From positions 1 to 17,019 of the forward strand of contig JAEZCS010000095.1 in assembly GCA_023433445.1 (NCBI GenBank): 17,019 nucleotides of DNA. Reading direction: 5' to 3'. Shown here in pieces: positions 1-7,018 of this stretch. The stretch's first letter is position 1, and every line of letters begins with the position of its first letter. The notes beneath the pieces are model-generated. The model ran no database searches, was not told the origin of the DNA, and saw only the letters and a program-made list of their open reading frames with translations. The position numbers and the translations under genes were made by a program. This stretch comes from Pseudomonadota bacterium (GTDB lineage: Bacteria; Pseudomonadota; Alphaproteobacteria; Sphingomonadales; Sphingomonadaceae).

Positions 1-44
1 CCTACGACCTGACCAAGGGTCGGATCACTTACCGCTTCAAATAA
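1..44 (+). CDS. infA: Translation initiation factor IF-1, C-terminal end (partial)
   Basis: Only the last 13 complete codons and the TAA stop lie inside the window; they read YDLTKGRITYRFK, the typical ending of bacterial IF-1, where the OB-fold protein closes with a 'YDLT+GRI.YR.K' tail. IF-1 binds the A site of the 30S ribosomal subunit during initiation. The gene stops 12 bases before the Maf start, so the two are probably co-transcribed. The 5' part is outside the window. Identification rests on a short but very characteristic tail. Confidence 0.9.
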   Translation, partial: YDLTKGRITYRFK

Positions 45-56
45 GCCGCTTTTTCG

Positions 57-629
57 ATGCGGCTCATCCTTGCTTCGGCTTCGCCTAGACGGTGTGAACT
101 TCTGGGCCAGATCGGCGTGTGTCCCGATATGGTGGACCCTGCCGATGTCGATGAAACCCCTGTGAAAGGCGAACTGCCAGCGCCCTATGCCACGCGCGTG
201 GCGGCTGAAAAGGCCGCGCTGGTCGCTGCTCGCCATCCCGGCGCGCTCGTGCTTTCGGGCGATACGGTGGTCTCTGCAGGCCGTCGCATTCTGCCTAAGG
301 CAGAGTCGGAGGATGAGGCGCGCGCCTGTCTCTCGTTGCTCTCCGGCCGCCGCCACCGCGTGCTGAGCGCTGTGACGCTTATCGATGGCGGGGGCAGGGC
401 GAGGCATCGTCTTTCGACCAACATCGTGACCTTCAAACGTCTCGAGCAGGCCGAAATCGACGCCTATATCGCCAGCGAGGAATGGCATGGCAAAGCAGGC
501 GGCTACGCGATTCAGGGGCGTGCCGCCGGTCTCATCCGTGCGATACAGGGCAGCCATAGCGCGATCATGGGCCTGCCCCTTTACGAAACCCGCGCGCTGC
601 TGAAGGCAGCGGGCTATCCATTGGACTAA
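57..629 (+). CDS. maf: Maf-family nucleoside triphosphate pyrophosphatase (YhdE-like)
   Basis: A 190-residue Maf/Ham1-superfamily protein, the usual family length. Maf proteins hydrolyse non-canonical or excess nucleoside triphosphates to monophosphate and pyrophosphate in the cytoplasm. Visible signatures: the N-terminal SASPRR motif (residues 7-12), which forms the phosphate-binding loop; the GDTVV segment with Asp69 as probable catalytic base; Lys81; and the C-terminal block AIQGRAA...GLPL. The 'AIQG' form resembles the YhdE branch (dTTP/UTP pyrophosphatase) rather than the YceF branch; this subgrouping is from memory of the motifs. The ATG at 57 is the first start after infA and puts the conserved LILASASPRR at the extreme N-terminus as expected; no strong Shine-Dalgarno is seen, which suggests coupling to infA translation. 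The infA-maf-RNase-yacG order is typical of sphingomonads. Confidence 0.93.
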   Translation: MRLILASASPRRCELLGQIGVCPDMVDPADVDETPVKGELPAPYATRVAAEKAALVAARHPGALVLSGDTVVSAGRRILPKAESEDEARACLSLLSGRRHRVLSAVTLIDGGGRARHRLSTNIVTFKRLEQAEIDAYIASEEWHGKAGGYAIQGRAAGLIRAIQGSHSAIMGLPLYETRALLKAAGYPLD

Positions 630-692
630 AGGGAAGGCGAGGGAAATGGCACATTTTCCGGCTCCGCAATCCCGACCGACAGGAATATTTTG

Positions 693-1682
693 ATGGCCGA
701 ATGGCTCTATGAAGAAGGGATTGGCGAGGCCCGCGCCGCGCTGATCGAAAAGGGCCGGCTGGTCGAAGCGCAGATAGAGCGGGAGGGCGACGGTGCCCGC
801 GCCGGGTCGGTCATGCAGGGCAAGCTCGTCCGGACGATCATCCCCAAGAAACGGGGCATCGCCCGGCTGATCTCGGGTGAGGAAGTGCTGGTCGAACCCC
901 TCCCGCCCAGAACTGCGGAGGGCGCGACCGTCCTCCTGGAAATCCTGCGTGAAGCCATCCCTGAGGAAGGCCGCGCCAAATTGGCCAAGGCGCGCATTGC
1001 CCAGCCCGGTTCCAAGGTGCATCCCGCGCCCAGCCTGCTTCAGCGGCTGCGTGCAACGGGCATTCCTGTCGTGCCGTGTCCTGCGCATCAGGAGGACCGC
1101 TTCGAAGCGCATGGCTGGAGCGAGCTTATGGAAGAGGCGATGTCCGGCGAGATCGGCACGGAGGAAGCTGCGCTACGCATCTTCCCGACGCCCGCCATGA
1201 TCCTGATCGATGTGGACGGATCGCTTCCACCAGCCAAGCTTGGGCCCAAGGGTGCAAAGCTGGCAGCCCAAACTATCCGCCGCATGGGGCTCACCGGCTC
1301 GATCGGCGTAGACTTGCCCACCATGAACAATAAGGATGAGCGCGCGGTCGCCTCTGCCCAGATCGACAAATATCTGCCGTTGCCCTTTGAACGCACTGCG
1401 GTGAACGGCTTCGGTTTCGTCCAGATCATTCGGCGTCGAGAGCGGATGAACCTCATGGAATTGCTGCGAGCCGATCCGGTTGAAACCGCAGCGCTTGCAT
1501 TGCTCCGCCGTGCCGAGCGGGAAGGTAACGGCGGCCCGGTGACGATCACCGCTGCGCCTGCGATCATCGACCGTCTGCACAAAGCCACCGATTGGCTGGA
1601 GCAGCTCGCCCGCCGCCGTGGCGGTGCCGTCAGCTTGCAGGCGGACCCAGCTCTCGCCATATCGGCCGGCCATGCCACCTAA
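693..1682 (+). CDS. Compact RNase E/G-family protein
   Basis: A 329-residue protein related to the RNase E/G catalytic core, much shorter than RNase G (about 490 residues) or RNase E. The N-terminal 100 residues have the S1-like pattern that opens this family. The recognisable core is ILIDVDG (Asp173, Asp175), then GVDLPTMNNKDER (Asp207), matching the two metal-binding aspartate motifs of RNase E ('SIDIN' and 'VIDFIDM'), followed by the NGFGFVQIIRRR block equivalent to 'SRFGLLEMSRQR'. The zinc-link CPxC motif and the C-terminal part of RNase G are absent. The ATG at 693 is preferred over a TTG one codon upstream because AGGA at 681-684 sits at good spacing. The end overlaps yacG by 11 bases, suggesting translational coupling. 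Endoribonuclease activity is inferred; a full-length RNase E probably exists elsewhere in the genome. Confidence 0.85.
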   Translation: MAEWLYEEGIGEARAALIEKGRLVEAQIEREGDGARAGSVMQGKLVRTIIPKKRGIARLISGEEVLVEPLPPRTAEGATVLLEILREAIPEEGRAKLAKARIAQPGSKVHPAPSLLQRLRATGIPVVPCPAHQEDRFEAHGWSELMEEAMSGEIGTEEAALRIFPTPAMILIDVDGSLPPAKLGPKGAKLAAQTIRRMGLTGSIGVDLPTMNNKDERAVASAQIDKYLPLPFERTAVNGFGFVQIIRRRERMNLMELLRADPVETAALALLRRAEREGNGGPVTITAAPAIIDRLHKATDWLEQLARRRGGAVSLQADPALAISAGHAT

Positions 1683-1866
1683 ATCATCCTCTTGCCCGGT
1701 CTGCGGCCAATCCGCGCATCCGGACACACGGCCTTTCTGCGGAAAGGCATGTCGTGACCGCGACCTTTTGCAATGGCTGGGCGAGGGCTATCGCGTCCCC
1801 GGAAGCCCTGCCGTCGATGGGATGAAAAAAAGCGACGATGATGGGGTGGACAACCCCCTGGATTGA
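1672..1866 (+). CDS. yacG: Zinc-binding DNA gyrase inhibitor YacG
   Basis: A 64-residue protein with the YacG zinc ribbon: Cys8 and Cys11 in SCPVCG, then Cys23 and Cys27 in FCGKACRDRDL, followed by the family's LLQWLGEGYRVPG segment. In E. coli YacG binds the GyrB C-terminal region and blocks DNA binding by gyrase; that role is taken from the family. The tail after residue 50 is acidic and unconserved, as usual. The ATG at 1672 overlaps the end of the RNase E/G gene by 11 bases in another frame, and starting here gives the family-typical N-terminus directly before the first cysteine pair. A longer reading upstream to 1618 is possible but would lie inside the RNase gene. Confidence 0.93.
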   Translation: MPPKSSSCPVCGQSAHPDTRPFCGKACRDRDLLQWLGEGYRVPGSPAVDGMKKSDDDGVDNPLD

Positions 1867-1912
1867 TGCCTATAGGCACGCCTCTCAACGCCGCCGGTGG
1901 TCCTCCCCGGCG
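1867..1912. repeat. Short palindrome and GC hairpin between yacG and tRNA-Phe
   Basis: Directly after the yacG stop is a perfect 12-base palindrome, TGCCTATAGGCA (1867-1878). It is followed by a second possible hairpin with arms CGCCGG (1892-1897) and CCGGCG (1907-1912) around a nine-base loop. Neither is followed by a T-tract, so neither is a convincing intrinsic terminator. They may be RNA structure at the mRNA/tRNA processing boundary. Function is unknown. Confidence 0.35.
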
Positions 1913-1917
1913 CCCGT

Positions 1918-1993
1918 GCCCGGGTAGCTCAGTTGGTAGAGCATGCGACTGAAAATCGCAGTGTCGGCGGTTCGACTCCGTCCCCGGGCACCA
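1918..1993 (+). tRNA. tRNA-Phe (GAA)
   Basis: A 76-base tRNA folds fully by eye. The acceptor stem is GCCCGGG (1918-1924) paired with CCCGGGC (1983-1989). The D arm is GCTC/GAGC with an AGTTGGTA loop. The anticodon stem is TGCGA/TCGCA with loop CTGAAAA, giving anticodon GAA at 1951-1953 (phenylalanine). The T arm contains TTCGACT. The discriminator A1990 and CCA at 1991-1993 are encoded in the DNA. It lies 51 bases after yacG. It borders the accessory region to its right, and tRNA 3' ends are common integration sites, but no second copy of its 3' end was found in the window. Confidence 0.98.
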
Positions 1994-2002
1994 TTTCAAT
2001 AA

Positions 2003-2152
2003 GTTAAGCGCAGCTGCAAAAGCCGAAACCGCATTGAGCTCATTGTCGGCCGCGTGAAAGGCTGGCGCTGCATCGCTACCCGCTATGGCCGGTGCCCGGC
2101 GATCTTCTTTTCCGCCGTCGCTCTTGCTGCCTCTGTGATCGCCAGAGTCTGA
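2003..2152 (+). mobile_element. Remnant of IS5-family transposase (C-terminal end only)
   Basis: In the gap after tRNA-Phe, one frame ending at TGA 2150-2152 encodes a tail that includes RNRIELIVGRVKGWRCIATR and then YGRCPAIFFSAVALAASVI. This is the C-terminal signature of IS5-family (IS427-like) DDE transposases, whose usual form is 'RNRIE.MFGRLKDWRR.ATRYDRCP..F.SA..LAA.VIFWL'. The RIE motif carries the catalytic glutamate region. Only about 50 residues remain, and the frame has a stop (TAA at 2000-2002) just upstream, so it is a relic without the rest of the gene. No terminal inverted repeats were recognised. It marks past insertion next to the tRNA. Confidence 0.8.
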
Positions 2153-2248
2153 TCGGTGAGCGCTGACCCTAGAGACAGGTTTCGTCCGTGCTGGTAGCGT
2201 ATGGCTTGGGACCAGGGTCGTTAAGCCGCTTATGCGCAGGAAGAGGTA

Positions 2249-2938
2249 ATGGCAGGACAAGCCGCACAGCCATCATCGAATGGGCGCGCACGCCTCGTTC
2301 ACTTGTTCATTCTCACAATTCTTGAATTGGTGATGGCCGGCGAGTTGGTCTTTCTGATTCTGGATGAACGATGGCTCCACGTTTTCCTCGTGCTCGCCAT
2401 CATGATAACGATGATGTCGCCATTCGTGCTTAAGCCGCTCTTTCGCAGCCATATACCCTTTGAGCTACAGATTTTGGCGATAATCTTCGTCTTCGCCACG
2501 CTCTTCCTCGGCGAGGTGCGTGACTATTACGAACGCTTCTGGTGGTGGGATCTGCTTCTGCATGCGACGGCGGGGCTGCTTCTGGGCCTGCTGGGTTTCA
2601 TGATCGTCTACATCCTGAACGAAGACCGGCATGTAGACCTTTATATGCGCCCATCCTTCCTCGCCCTTTTTGCATTTTTCTTCTCCCAGGGGATCGGTGC
2701 TTTGTGGGAGATTTTCGAGTTTGCGATGGATCAGATTTTCGGGATGACCATGCAGAAGCCCATGCTCGGAGATCCATCGGGCCTGACCGACACGATGTGG
2801 GATCTCATCGTCAATGCGCTTGGGGCGGCCGTCATCAGCCTTGGGGGCCTGCGCTACCTGATCCGTGTCAGAACGTCATATGTGGACAGTTGGGCACGAC
2901 GTTTCATCGAGCGCAATCCGCAGCTCTTTGGGGACTGA
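2249..2938 (+). CDS. YjdF/DUF2238-like integral membrane protein
   Basis: A 229-residue inner-membrane protein with about six hydrophobic segments (roughly 17-38, 42-61, 72-88, 103-122, 135-152 and 183-202). The family-like polar residues lie in and between the helices: WWWDLLLHATAG (Asp101, His105), GALWEIFEFAMD (Glu154, Glu157) and GLTDTMWDLIVNALGA (Asp181, Asp185). This pattern fits the DUF2238/YjdF group of small membrane proteins; biochemical function is not established. The C-terminus is basic and cytoplasmic-looking. The ATG at 2249 follows AGGAAGAGG at 2238-2246. It stands alone between the IS relic and the phosphorylase operon (117-base gap), so it may have its own promoter. Family assignment is from motif pattern only. 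Confidence 0.7.
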   Translation: MAGQAAQPSSNGRARLVHLFILTILELVMAGELVFLILDERWLHVFLVLAIMITMMSPFVLKPLFRSHIPFELQILAIIFVFATLFLGEVRDYYERFWWWDLLLHATAGLLLGLLGFMIVYILNEDRHVDLYMRPSFLALFAFFFSQGIGALWEIFEFAMDQIFGMTMQKPMLGDPSGLTDTMWDLIVNALGAAVISLGGLRYLIRVRTSYVDSWARRFIERNPQLFGD

Positions 2939-3021
2939 ATAACAGCAGCGGATCGCACACTGCTCCGTCGCGCCTAAGATCGCAAGATCAATAGGGGAAT
3001 ACCGAGGGTTGCATCGGCCAC

Positions 3022-3035
3022 TGTCTCGCGAGACA
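3022..3035. promoter_or_regulatory. Perfect 14-base palindrome upstream of the phosphorylase gene
   Basis: TGTCTCGCGAGACA at 3022-3035 is a perfect inverted repeat whose end lies 20 bases before the phosphorylase ATG (3056) and just ahead of its ribosome-binding site GGGGAGG (3044-3050). Position and symmetry suit a dimeric regulator's operator or a 5'-leader hairpin that could affect access to the ribosome-binding site. No regulator gene lies in the window, and no known consensus is claimed. Confidence 0.4.
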
Positions 3036-3055
3036 CGGGTCTCGGGGAGGCCGTC

Positions 3056-4540
3056 ATGAAGATCCGACGCATTGCCATAGACACTCATCCTGAAAATACC
3101 GCCTTCCTGGCGCGCGGCGGCAACGGATATTCACCGGAGCAATTCCAGGCGCTTCGGAAGATCGAGATCGGTGACGGAAACGTCTCTATTCTGGCGACAC
3201 TCGCGATCGTTGACGACGCATGTCTGCTGCAGCCCGGGGAAATCGGCTTAGGCGAACAGGCGTTTCGCCGGCTTGGGCTGGCAGAGGGAAGTGAAGTCTC
3301 CTTCCGGCAGGCCCCTGTCCCCCATAGCCTGGAGCATGTCCGCCGCAAGATCGACGGCGACACCCTCGACGACACGGAAATTCGTGAGATCATCAACGAC
3401 ATCTCTGCTTACCGCTATTCGCCAATGGAGATCGGTGCATTTCTGGTGGGCTGCGCCAGCTTCATGACGACCCAGGAAACTTTGGCGCTGACCAGCGCCA
3501 TGGCGGGAGTCGGCCGGCGCATGCGCTGGGGCAGCGACGTTGTGGTCGACAAGCATTGCATCGGCGGCATCCCGGGAAACCGCACCTCCATGATCGTCGT
3601 TCCTATCATCGCTGCTCATGGCCTGACCATGCCAAAGACATCTTCGCGAGCAATCACATCGCCTTCCGGCACGGCCGACACCATGGAGGTTCTGGCAGCG
3701 GTAGACCTTGCGGAAGAAAAGCTGATCTCGGTGGTCGAACAGCATCATGCGGTCCTGGCCTGGGGCGGGCGGGTCAACCTGTCCCCGGCGGACGACATCC
3801 TGATCACGGTCGAACGTCCGCTACGGATCGATACTTTCGATCAGATGGTGGCATCGATCCTGTCCAAGAAGGTCGCTGCCGGCTCGACGCACCTCCTTGT
3901 TGACATTCCGGTGGGACCCAGCGCCAAGGTTCGATCCCAACGCGAGGCCATCCGCCTGCGCAAACTGTTCGAACATGTCGCGCACAAGCTCGGCCTGGTC
4001 TTGGAGGTGATTTTCACGGACGGGACGCAACCGGTCGGGCGGGGCGTTGGCCCTGTCCTTGAAGCGCGCGATGTGATGGCCGTGCTGCGGAATGACGAAG
4101 ATGCTCCGGAAGATCTGCGGGAACGCTCGTTGATGTTGGCGGGCCGCGTTTTGGAATTCGATCCGGGCCTGAAGGGCGGTCGGGGCTACGCCCGCGCCAT
4201 GGAACTGCTCGGATCGGGTAAAGCGCTGGCGGCGATGGAAAGGCTCATCGATGCGCAGGGGCGCCGCAAAGAGGTGCTGGAACCCGCGAAGCTGATCCAC
4301 GAAGTCCGCGCTACGAACCGCGGTACGGTGACGGCGATCGACTGCCACCTGATCGCTCGTATCGCCCGGCTGGCAGGCGCGCCGATGGACAAGGGGGCGG
4401 GTATTGACCTTTTGCGCAAGGTGGGTGAGCCCGTGCGGAGGGACGAGGCGCTCTACCGCATTCACGCTGAGTCAGAGACGGGGTTGGGCTACGCCCGGGA
4501 ACTGGCTTTGGCTTCGTCGGGCTATACGGTGACGCCATGA
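3056..4540 (+). CDS. Thymidine/AMP phosphorylase-family protein, archaeal AMP-phosphorylase type
   Basis: A 494-residue nucleoside-phosphorylase of the DeoA superfamily. The first ~85 residues form the extra N-terminal domain that distinguishes AMP phosphorylases (nucleoside 5'-monophosphate phosphorylases) from ordinary thymidine phosphorylase (about 440 residues). Then come the alpha domain and the phosphate-binding motifs DKHCIGGIPGNR (165-176) and KTSSRAITSPSGTADTMEVL (194-213), which match the archaeal AMP-phosphorylase forms rather than the 'SGHTGGTLDKLE' of true thymidine phosphorylase. The likely reaction is NMP + phosphate giving free base + ribose-1,5-bisphosphate; the usual automatic label would be 'thymidine phosphorylase'. 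Cys168 stands where I would expect Ser. The start is set by GGGGAGG six bases upstream. The TGA overlaps the next ATG (ATGA at 4537-4540), so it is co-translated with the PRPP-synthetase-like gene. Substrate is inferred. Confidence 0.85.
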   Translation: MKIRRIAIDTHPENTAFLARGGNGYSPEQFQALRKIEIGDGNVSILATLAIVDDACLLQPGEIGLGEQAFRRLGLAEGSEVSFRQAPVPHSLEHVRRKIDGDTLDDTEIREIINDISAYRYSPMEIGAFLVGCASFMTTQETLALTSAMAGVGRRMRWGSDVVVDKHCIGGIPGNRTSMIVVPIIAAHGLTMPKTSSRAITSPSGTADTMEVLAAVDLAEEKLISVVEQHHAVLAWGGRVNLSPADDILITVERPLRIDTFDQMVASILSKKVAAGSTHLLVDIPVGPSAKVRSQREAIRLRKLFEHVAHKLGLVLEVIFTDGTQPVGRGVGPVLEARDVMAVLRNDEDAPEDLRERSLMLAGRVLEFDPGLKGGRGYARAMELLGSGKALAAMERLIDAQGRRKEVLEPAKLIHEVRATNRGTVTAIDCHLIARIARLAGAPMDKGAGIDLLRKVGEPVRRDEALYRIHAESETGLGYARELALASSGYTVTP

Positions 4541-5430
4541 AAGCGGCCGTCTTCGCTTTTGCCGAGAGTATGCGGCAGGCATCTGACCTTGCCGAGCAAT
4601 GTCAGGTTCCCTTCTTTTCGATCGAAGCGCGCAGCTTTCCCGATGGAGAAAGTCTCGTCAGGGTAGATGGAGACGCGCCGACGGCGCTGTTGTTTCGATC
4701 GCTCGACAACCCGAACGCAAAGCTCATAGAGTTGTTGTTCGCGGCTTCTGCCCTGCGCGACAGGGGCGCGAAGCGGGTGATACTCGTCGCCCCCTACCTT
4801 GCCTATATGCGTCAGGACATGGCCTTTCGGGAGGGCGAAGCGGTAAGCCAGCAAGTCATCGGACGCCTGCTGGCAAGCTGGTTCGACGGTGTGCTCACGG
4901 TCGATCCGCATCTTCATCGCATCGCCAGCCTTGGCGAAGTAATGGATGCCATTCCGGCGCTTGCGGTTTCTGCGGCCCCGGCCCTTGTGCAAGCAATCGC
5001 CAGTGACCTTGATCCGCGAACCGTGCTGGTTGGCCCGGACAGCGAATCCCGCCAATGGGTGGAAAGCATCGCGCGCCCGTTGGGGCTTGAGTTTCTCGTG
5101 GGCGAGAAAGTTCGCTGCGGCGACCGCGAGGTGGCGCTTGCGATTGCCGACATCTCTAACGTGCGCCAGCGGCCGGTCATTCTGATTGACGACATGATTT
5201 CGAGCGGCACGACCTTGATTGCCTGCGCCCATCTATTAAGAGAAGCAGGCGCTACAGCCATACAGGCGGTGGCGACGCATTCACTGGCCTCGCCTGCAGA
5301 CCTTGCACGGTTGGCGGAGGAAGGGATCACCAGCTTCCGAGCAACGGACTCAACGTCAAACTCCGTCGCCTCGATCCCATTGGCCGAAGTGCTGGCGGAG
5401 GCAATCCGAAACCAGGGCTGGCTGGATTAG
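4537..5430 (+). CDS. Ribose-phosphate pyrophosphokinase (PRPP synthetase)-family protein
   Basis: A 297-residue member of the PRPP synthetase family, shorter than the housekeeping enzyme (about 315). Motifs in order: FPDGE (34-38); PYLAYMRQD...REGEA (86-101, ATP/flexible region); VDPHLH (122-127, replacing the classical DLHxxQ); VGPDSES (165-171); catalytic-loop-like KVR (Lys191, Arg193); and the ribose-5-phosphate/PRPP loop IDDMISSGTT (217-226). The short form and 'Y.RQD..F..GEA.S' pattern resemble archaeal-type PRPP synthetases. The family makes PRPP and AMP from ribose-5-phosphate and ATP. Translation is coupled to the upstream phosphorylase by ATGA overlap, implying a shared pathway. A second housekeeping prs is expected elsewhere. 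Whether it uses ribose-5-phosphate or handles ribose-1,5-bisphosphate cannot be told from sequence. Confidence 0.87.
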   Translation: MKAAVFAFAESMRQASDLAEQCQVPFFSIEARSFPDGESLVRVDGDAPTALLFRSLDNPNAKLIELLFAASALRDRGAKRVILVAPYLAYMRQDMAFREGEAVSQQVIGRLLASWFDGVLTVDPHLHRIASLGEVMDAIPALAVSAAPALVQAIASDLDPRTVLVGPDSESRQWVESIARPLGLEFLVGEKVRCGDREVALAIADISNVRQRPVILIDDMISSGTTLIACAHLLREAGATAIQAVATHSLASPADLARLAEEGITSFRATDSTSNSVASIPLAEVLAEAIRNQGWLD

Positions 5431-5594
5431 CTGAGTGAGATCACCGGCATGTGCGCGAGTCCAGGGCAGATCACCTCAAGCTAAGCTATCCGTTATCCTG
5501 TCCAATTTTCTCGTATCCCGGCTCAGAATGTGAGACAATTCCAAATATAACAAACGGAAATTCCCAGTCTGAGACGTAGGGAGAGAGGTTTCCG

Positions 5595-6983
5595 ATGGAC
5601 AGGCCAAGCCATATTTCCCTGTTGCGATGCCTGCTCGCCCTGTGCCTGTTACTTGGTTTTTCGCAACCATTCGCCCAGGCTGAGCGACCGGCGACCGAAC
5701 GGCAAGTTCCCGTCCTCACGATCGACGGAGCGATCGGCCCCGCTACCGCCGACTATGTCTCTAACGGGGTCGCCGCGGCTGCGGAAGCGGGTGCACCAAT
5801 GGTCGTTATCCGCATGGATACGCCCGGCGGCCTCGATACCTCGATGCGGGAGATCATCCGTGCGATCGTCAACGCGCCGATGCCGGTGGTCACATATGTG
5901 AGCCCCAGTGGCGCACGGGCCGCAAGCGCAGGCGCGTTCATCCTCATGGCCAGTCATGTCGCAGCCATGGCGCCGGGTACGAATGTCGGTGCCGCCACGC
6001 CTGTGCAATTGGGTGCGCCGGGTGTCACCCCCGCGACCAATCCAAAAGAAGAGAAAGGCGACAAAGCTGCTGCCGACGAATCTGCCGGTTCGAAAACCGG
6101 CAGCGCAAGCGAGGCCAAGGCGCTCAATGATGCCATCGCCTATATCCGTTCGTTGGCGGAAATGAGAGGCCGCAATGCGGATTGGGCGGAAGCGGCTGTG
6201 CGCGATGCGGCAAGTCTTTCGGCCCAGGCTGCACTGGCGCAAAAGGTCATCGATATCGTCGCTCGCGACAGCAAGGATCTGCTCGTTCAACTGAACGGGC
6301 GCAGCGTGAAAGTGGGCGGCGGCGATGTGCGCTTCGATACCGGCAACCTGGCACTCCACGATGTCGAACCCAATTGGCGCACGCGCCTTCTGGCGGCGAT
6401 CACGAACCCCAACATCGCGTTGATCCTGATGATGATCGGCGCCTATGGCCTGTTGTTCGAGTTCATGAGTCCGGGCGCCCTCTATCCGGGGACGATCGGC
6501 GCGATCTGCCTGCTGGTCGGGCTTTATGCCCTTTCGGTCCTTCCGGTGAACTACGCCGGGATCGCGCTGATCCTCTTCGGCGTGGCCCTCATGGCGGGGG
6601 AGGCCTTTTCCCCATCCTTTGGCATATTGGGCATTGGCGGGATAATCGCTTTCGTGCTCGGCGCCGCGATCATGTTCGACACCGACATTCCGGAGTTTCG
6701 GATCGCATTTCCCGTGCTTGGCGCGGTCGCGGTTGCGAGCCTGGGCGCAACCCTGCTGACGATGCGGCTGGCATTGAAATCGCGCCACAGCAGGGTCGTG
6801 AGCGGCCGCGAGGAAATGATCGGCGCGTCGGGCGAGATTCTGGATTGGGAAGGAACCAGTGGTCATATCCACATCCATGGCGAACGCTGGCGTGCCAGCG
6901 GCACAGAAGACTTTCACACAGGCCAACTGGTCCGCGTTGTTGGGCTCGAGGGGCTAACCCTGAGGGTCGAACGAACAGCCTAG
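5595..6983 (+). CDS. NfeD-type membrane-bound serine protease (ClpP class)
   Basis: A 462-residue long-form NfeD protein. Residues 1-29 are a signal peptide ending in AQA. The ClpP-like protease domain (about 36-235) has MDTPGGL (74-80) and the catalytic Ser111 in RAASAGAF; Lys175 in EAKALNDAIAYIRS is the probable catalytic dyad lysine (as in the archaeal homologue PH1510). Between them, 140-172 is a charged, low-complexity insert. Four or more membrane segments follow (about 274-295, 297-318, 322-340, 345-362, 374-395), and the last 60 residues form the NfeD OB-fold domain. The protease cleaves the C-terminal hydrophobic tail of partner stomatin/slipin proteins, which fits the slipin gene 35 bases downstream. 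The ribosome-binding site AGGGAGAGAGG lies just before the ATG. A TATAAC (5546-5551) in the AT-rich leader could be a -10 box, without a clear -35. Confidence 0.93.
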   Translation: MDRPSHISLLRCLLALCLLLGFSQPFAQAERPATERQVPVLTIDGAIGPATADYVSNGVAAAAEAGAPMVVIRMDTPGGLDTSMREIIRAIVNAPMPVVTYVSPSGARAASAGAFILMASHVAAMAPGTNVGAATPVQLGAPGVTPATNPKEEKGDKAAADESAGSKTGSASEAKALNDAIAYIRSLAEMRGRNADWAEAAVRDAASLSAQAALAQKVIDIVARDSKDLLVQLNGRSVKVGGGDVRFDTGNLALHDVEPNWRTRLLAAITNPNIALILMMIGAYGLLFEFMSPGALYPGTIGAICLLVGLYALSVLPVNYAGIALILFGVALMAGEAFSPSFGILGIGGIIAFVLGAAIMFDTDIPEFRIAFPVLGAVAVASLGATLLTMRLALKSRHSRVVSGREEMIGASGEILDWEGTSGHIHIHGERWRASGTEDFHTGQLVRVVGLEGLTLRVERTA

Positions 6984-7018
6984 CATTGTTAGCCCAGGAC
7001 AAGGAAAGAGGACGAATC

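Noticed and set aside
1970..1993. Search for a second copy of the tRNA-Phe 3' end as an island attachment site
   Set aside because: No convincing repeat was found by eye elsewhere in the window; one could lie beyond it.
2165..2219. GACCCT / AGGGTC inverted arms as possible insertion-sequence ends
   Set aside because: Only six bases long, 43 bases apart, and not placed at the ends of the transposase relic.
1679..2260. Long minus-strand frame containing the segment GTESNRRHCDFQSHALPTEL
   Set aside because: It is the antisense translation of the tRNA-Phe gene, a well-known spurious protein in databases, and it also crosses yacG.
5431..5594. Search for a general-stress (EcfG) promoter GGAAC-N16/17-CGTT before the stress genes
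   Set aside because: No matching pair with correct spacing was seen here or before the other stress genes.
5649..6926. Minus-strand 425-codon open frame opposite the NfeD protease
   Set aside because: Histidine/arginine-rich composition typical of antisense frames in GC-rich genes; the plus strand is clearly the protease.
6182..7018. Upstream extension of the slipin frame through the NfeD gene
   Set aside because: Sequence before 7019 is out-of-frame protease code; the ATG at 7019 has a good ribosome-binding site and the normal slipin N-terminus.
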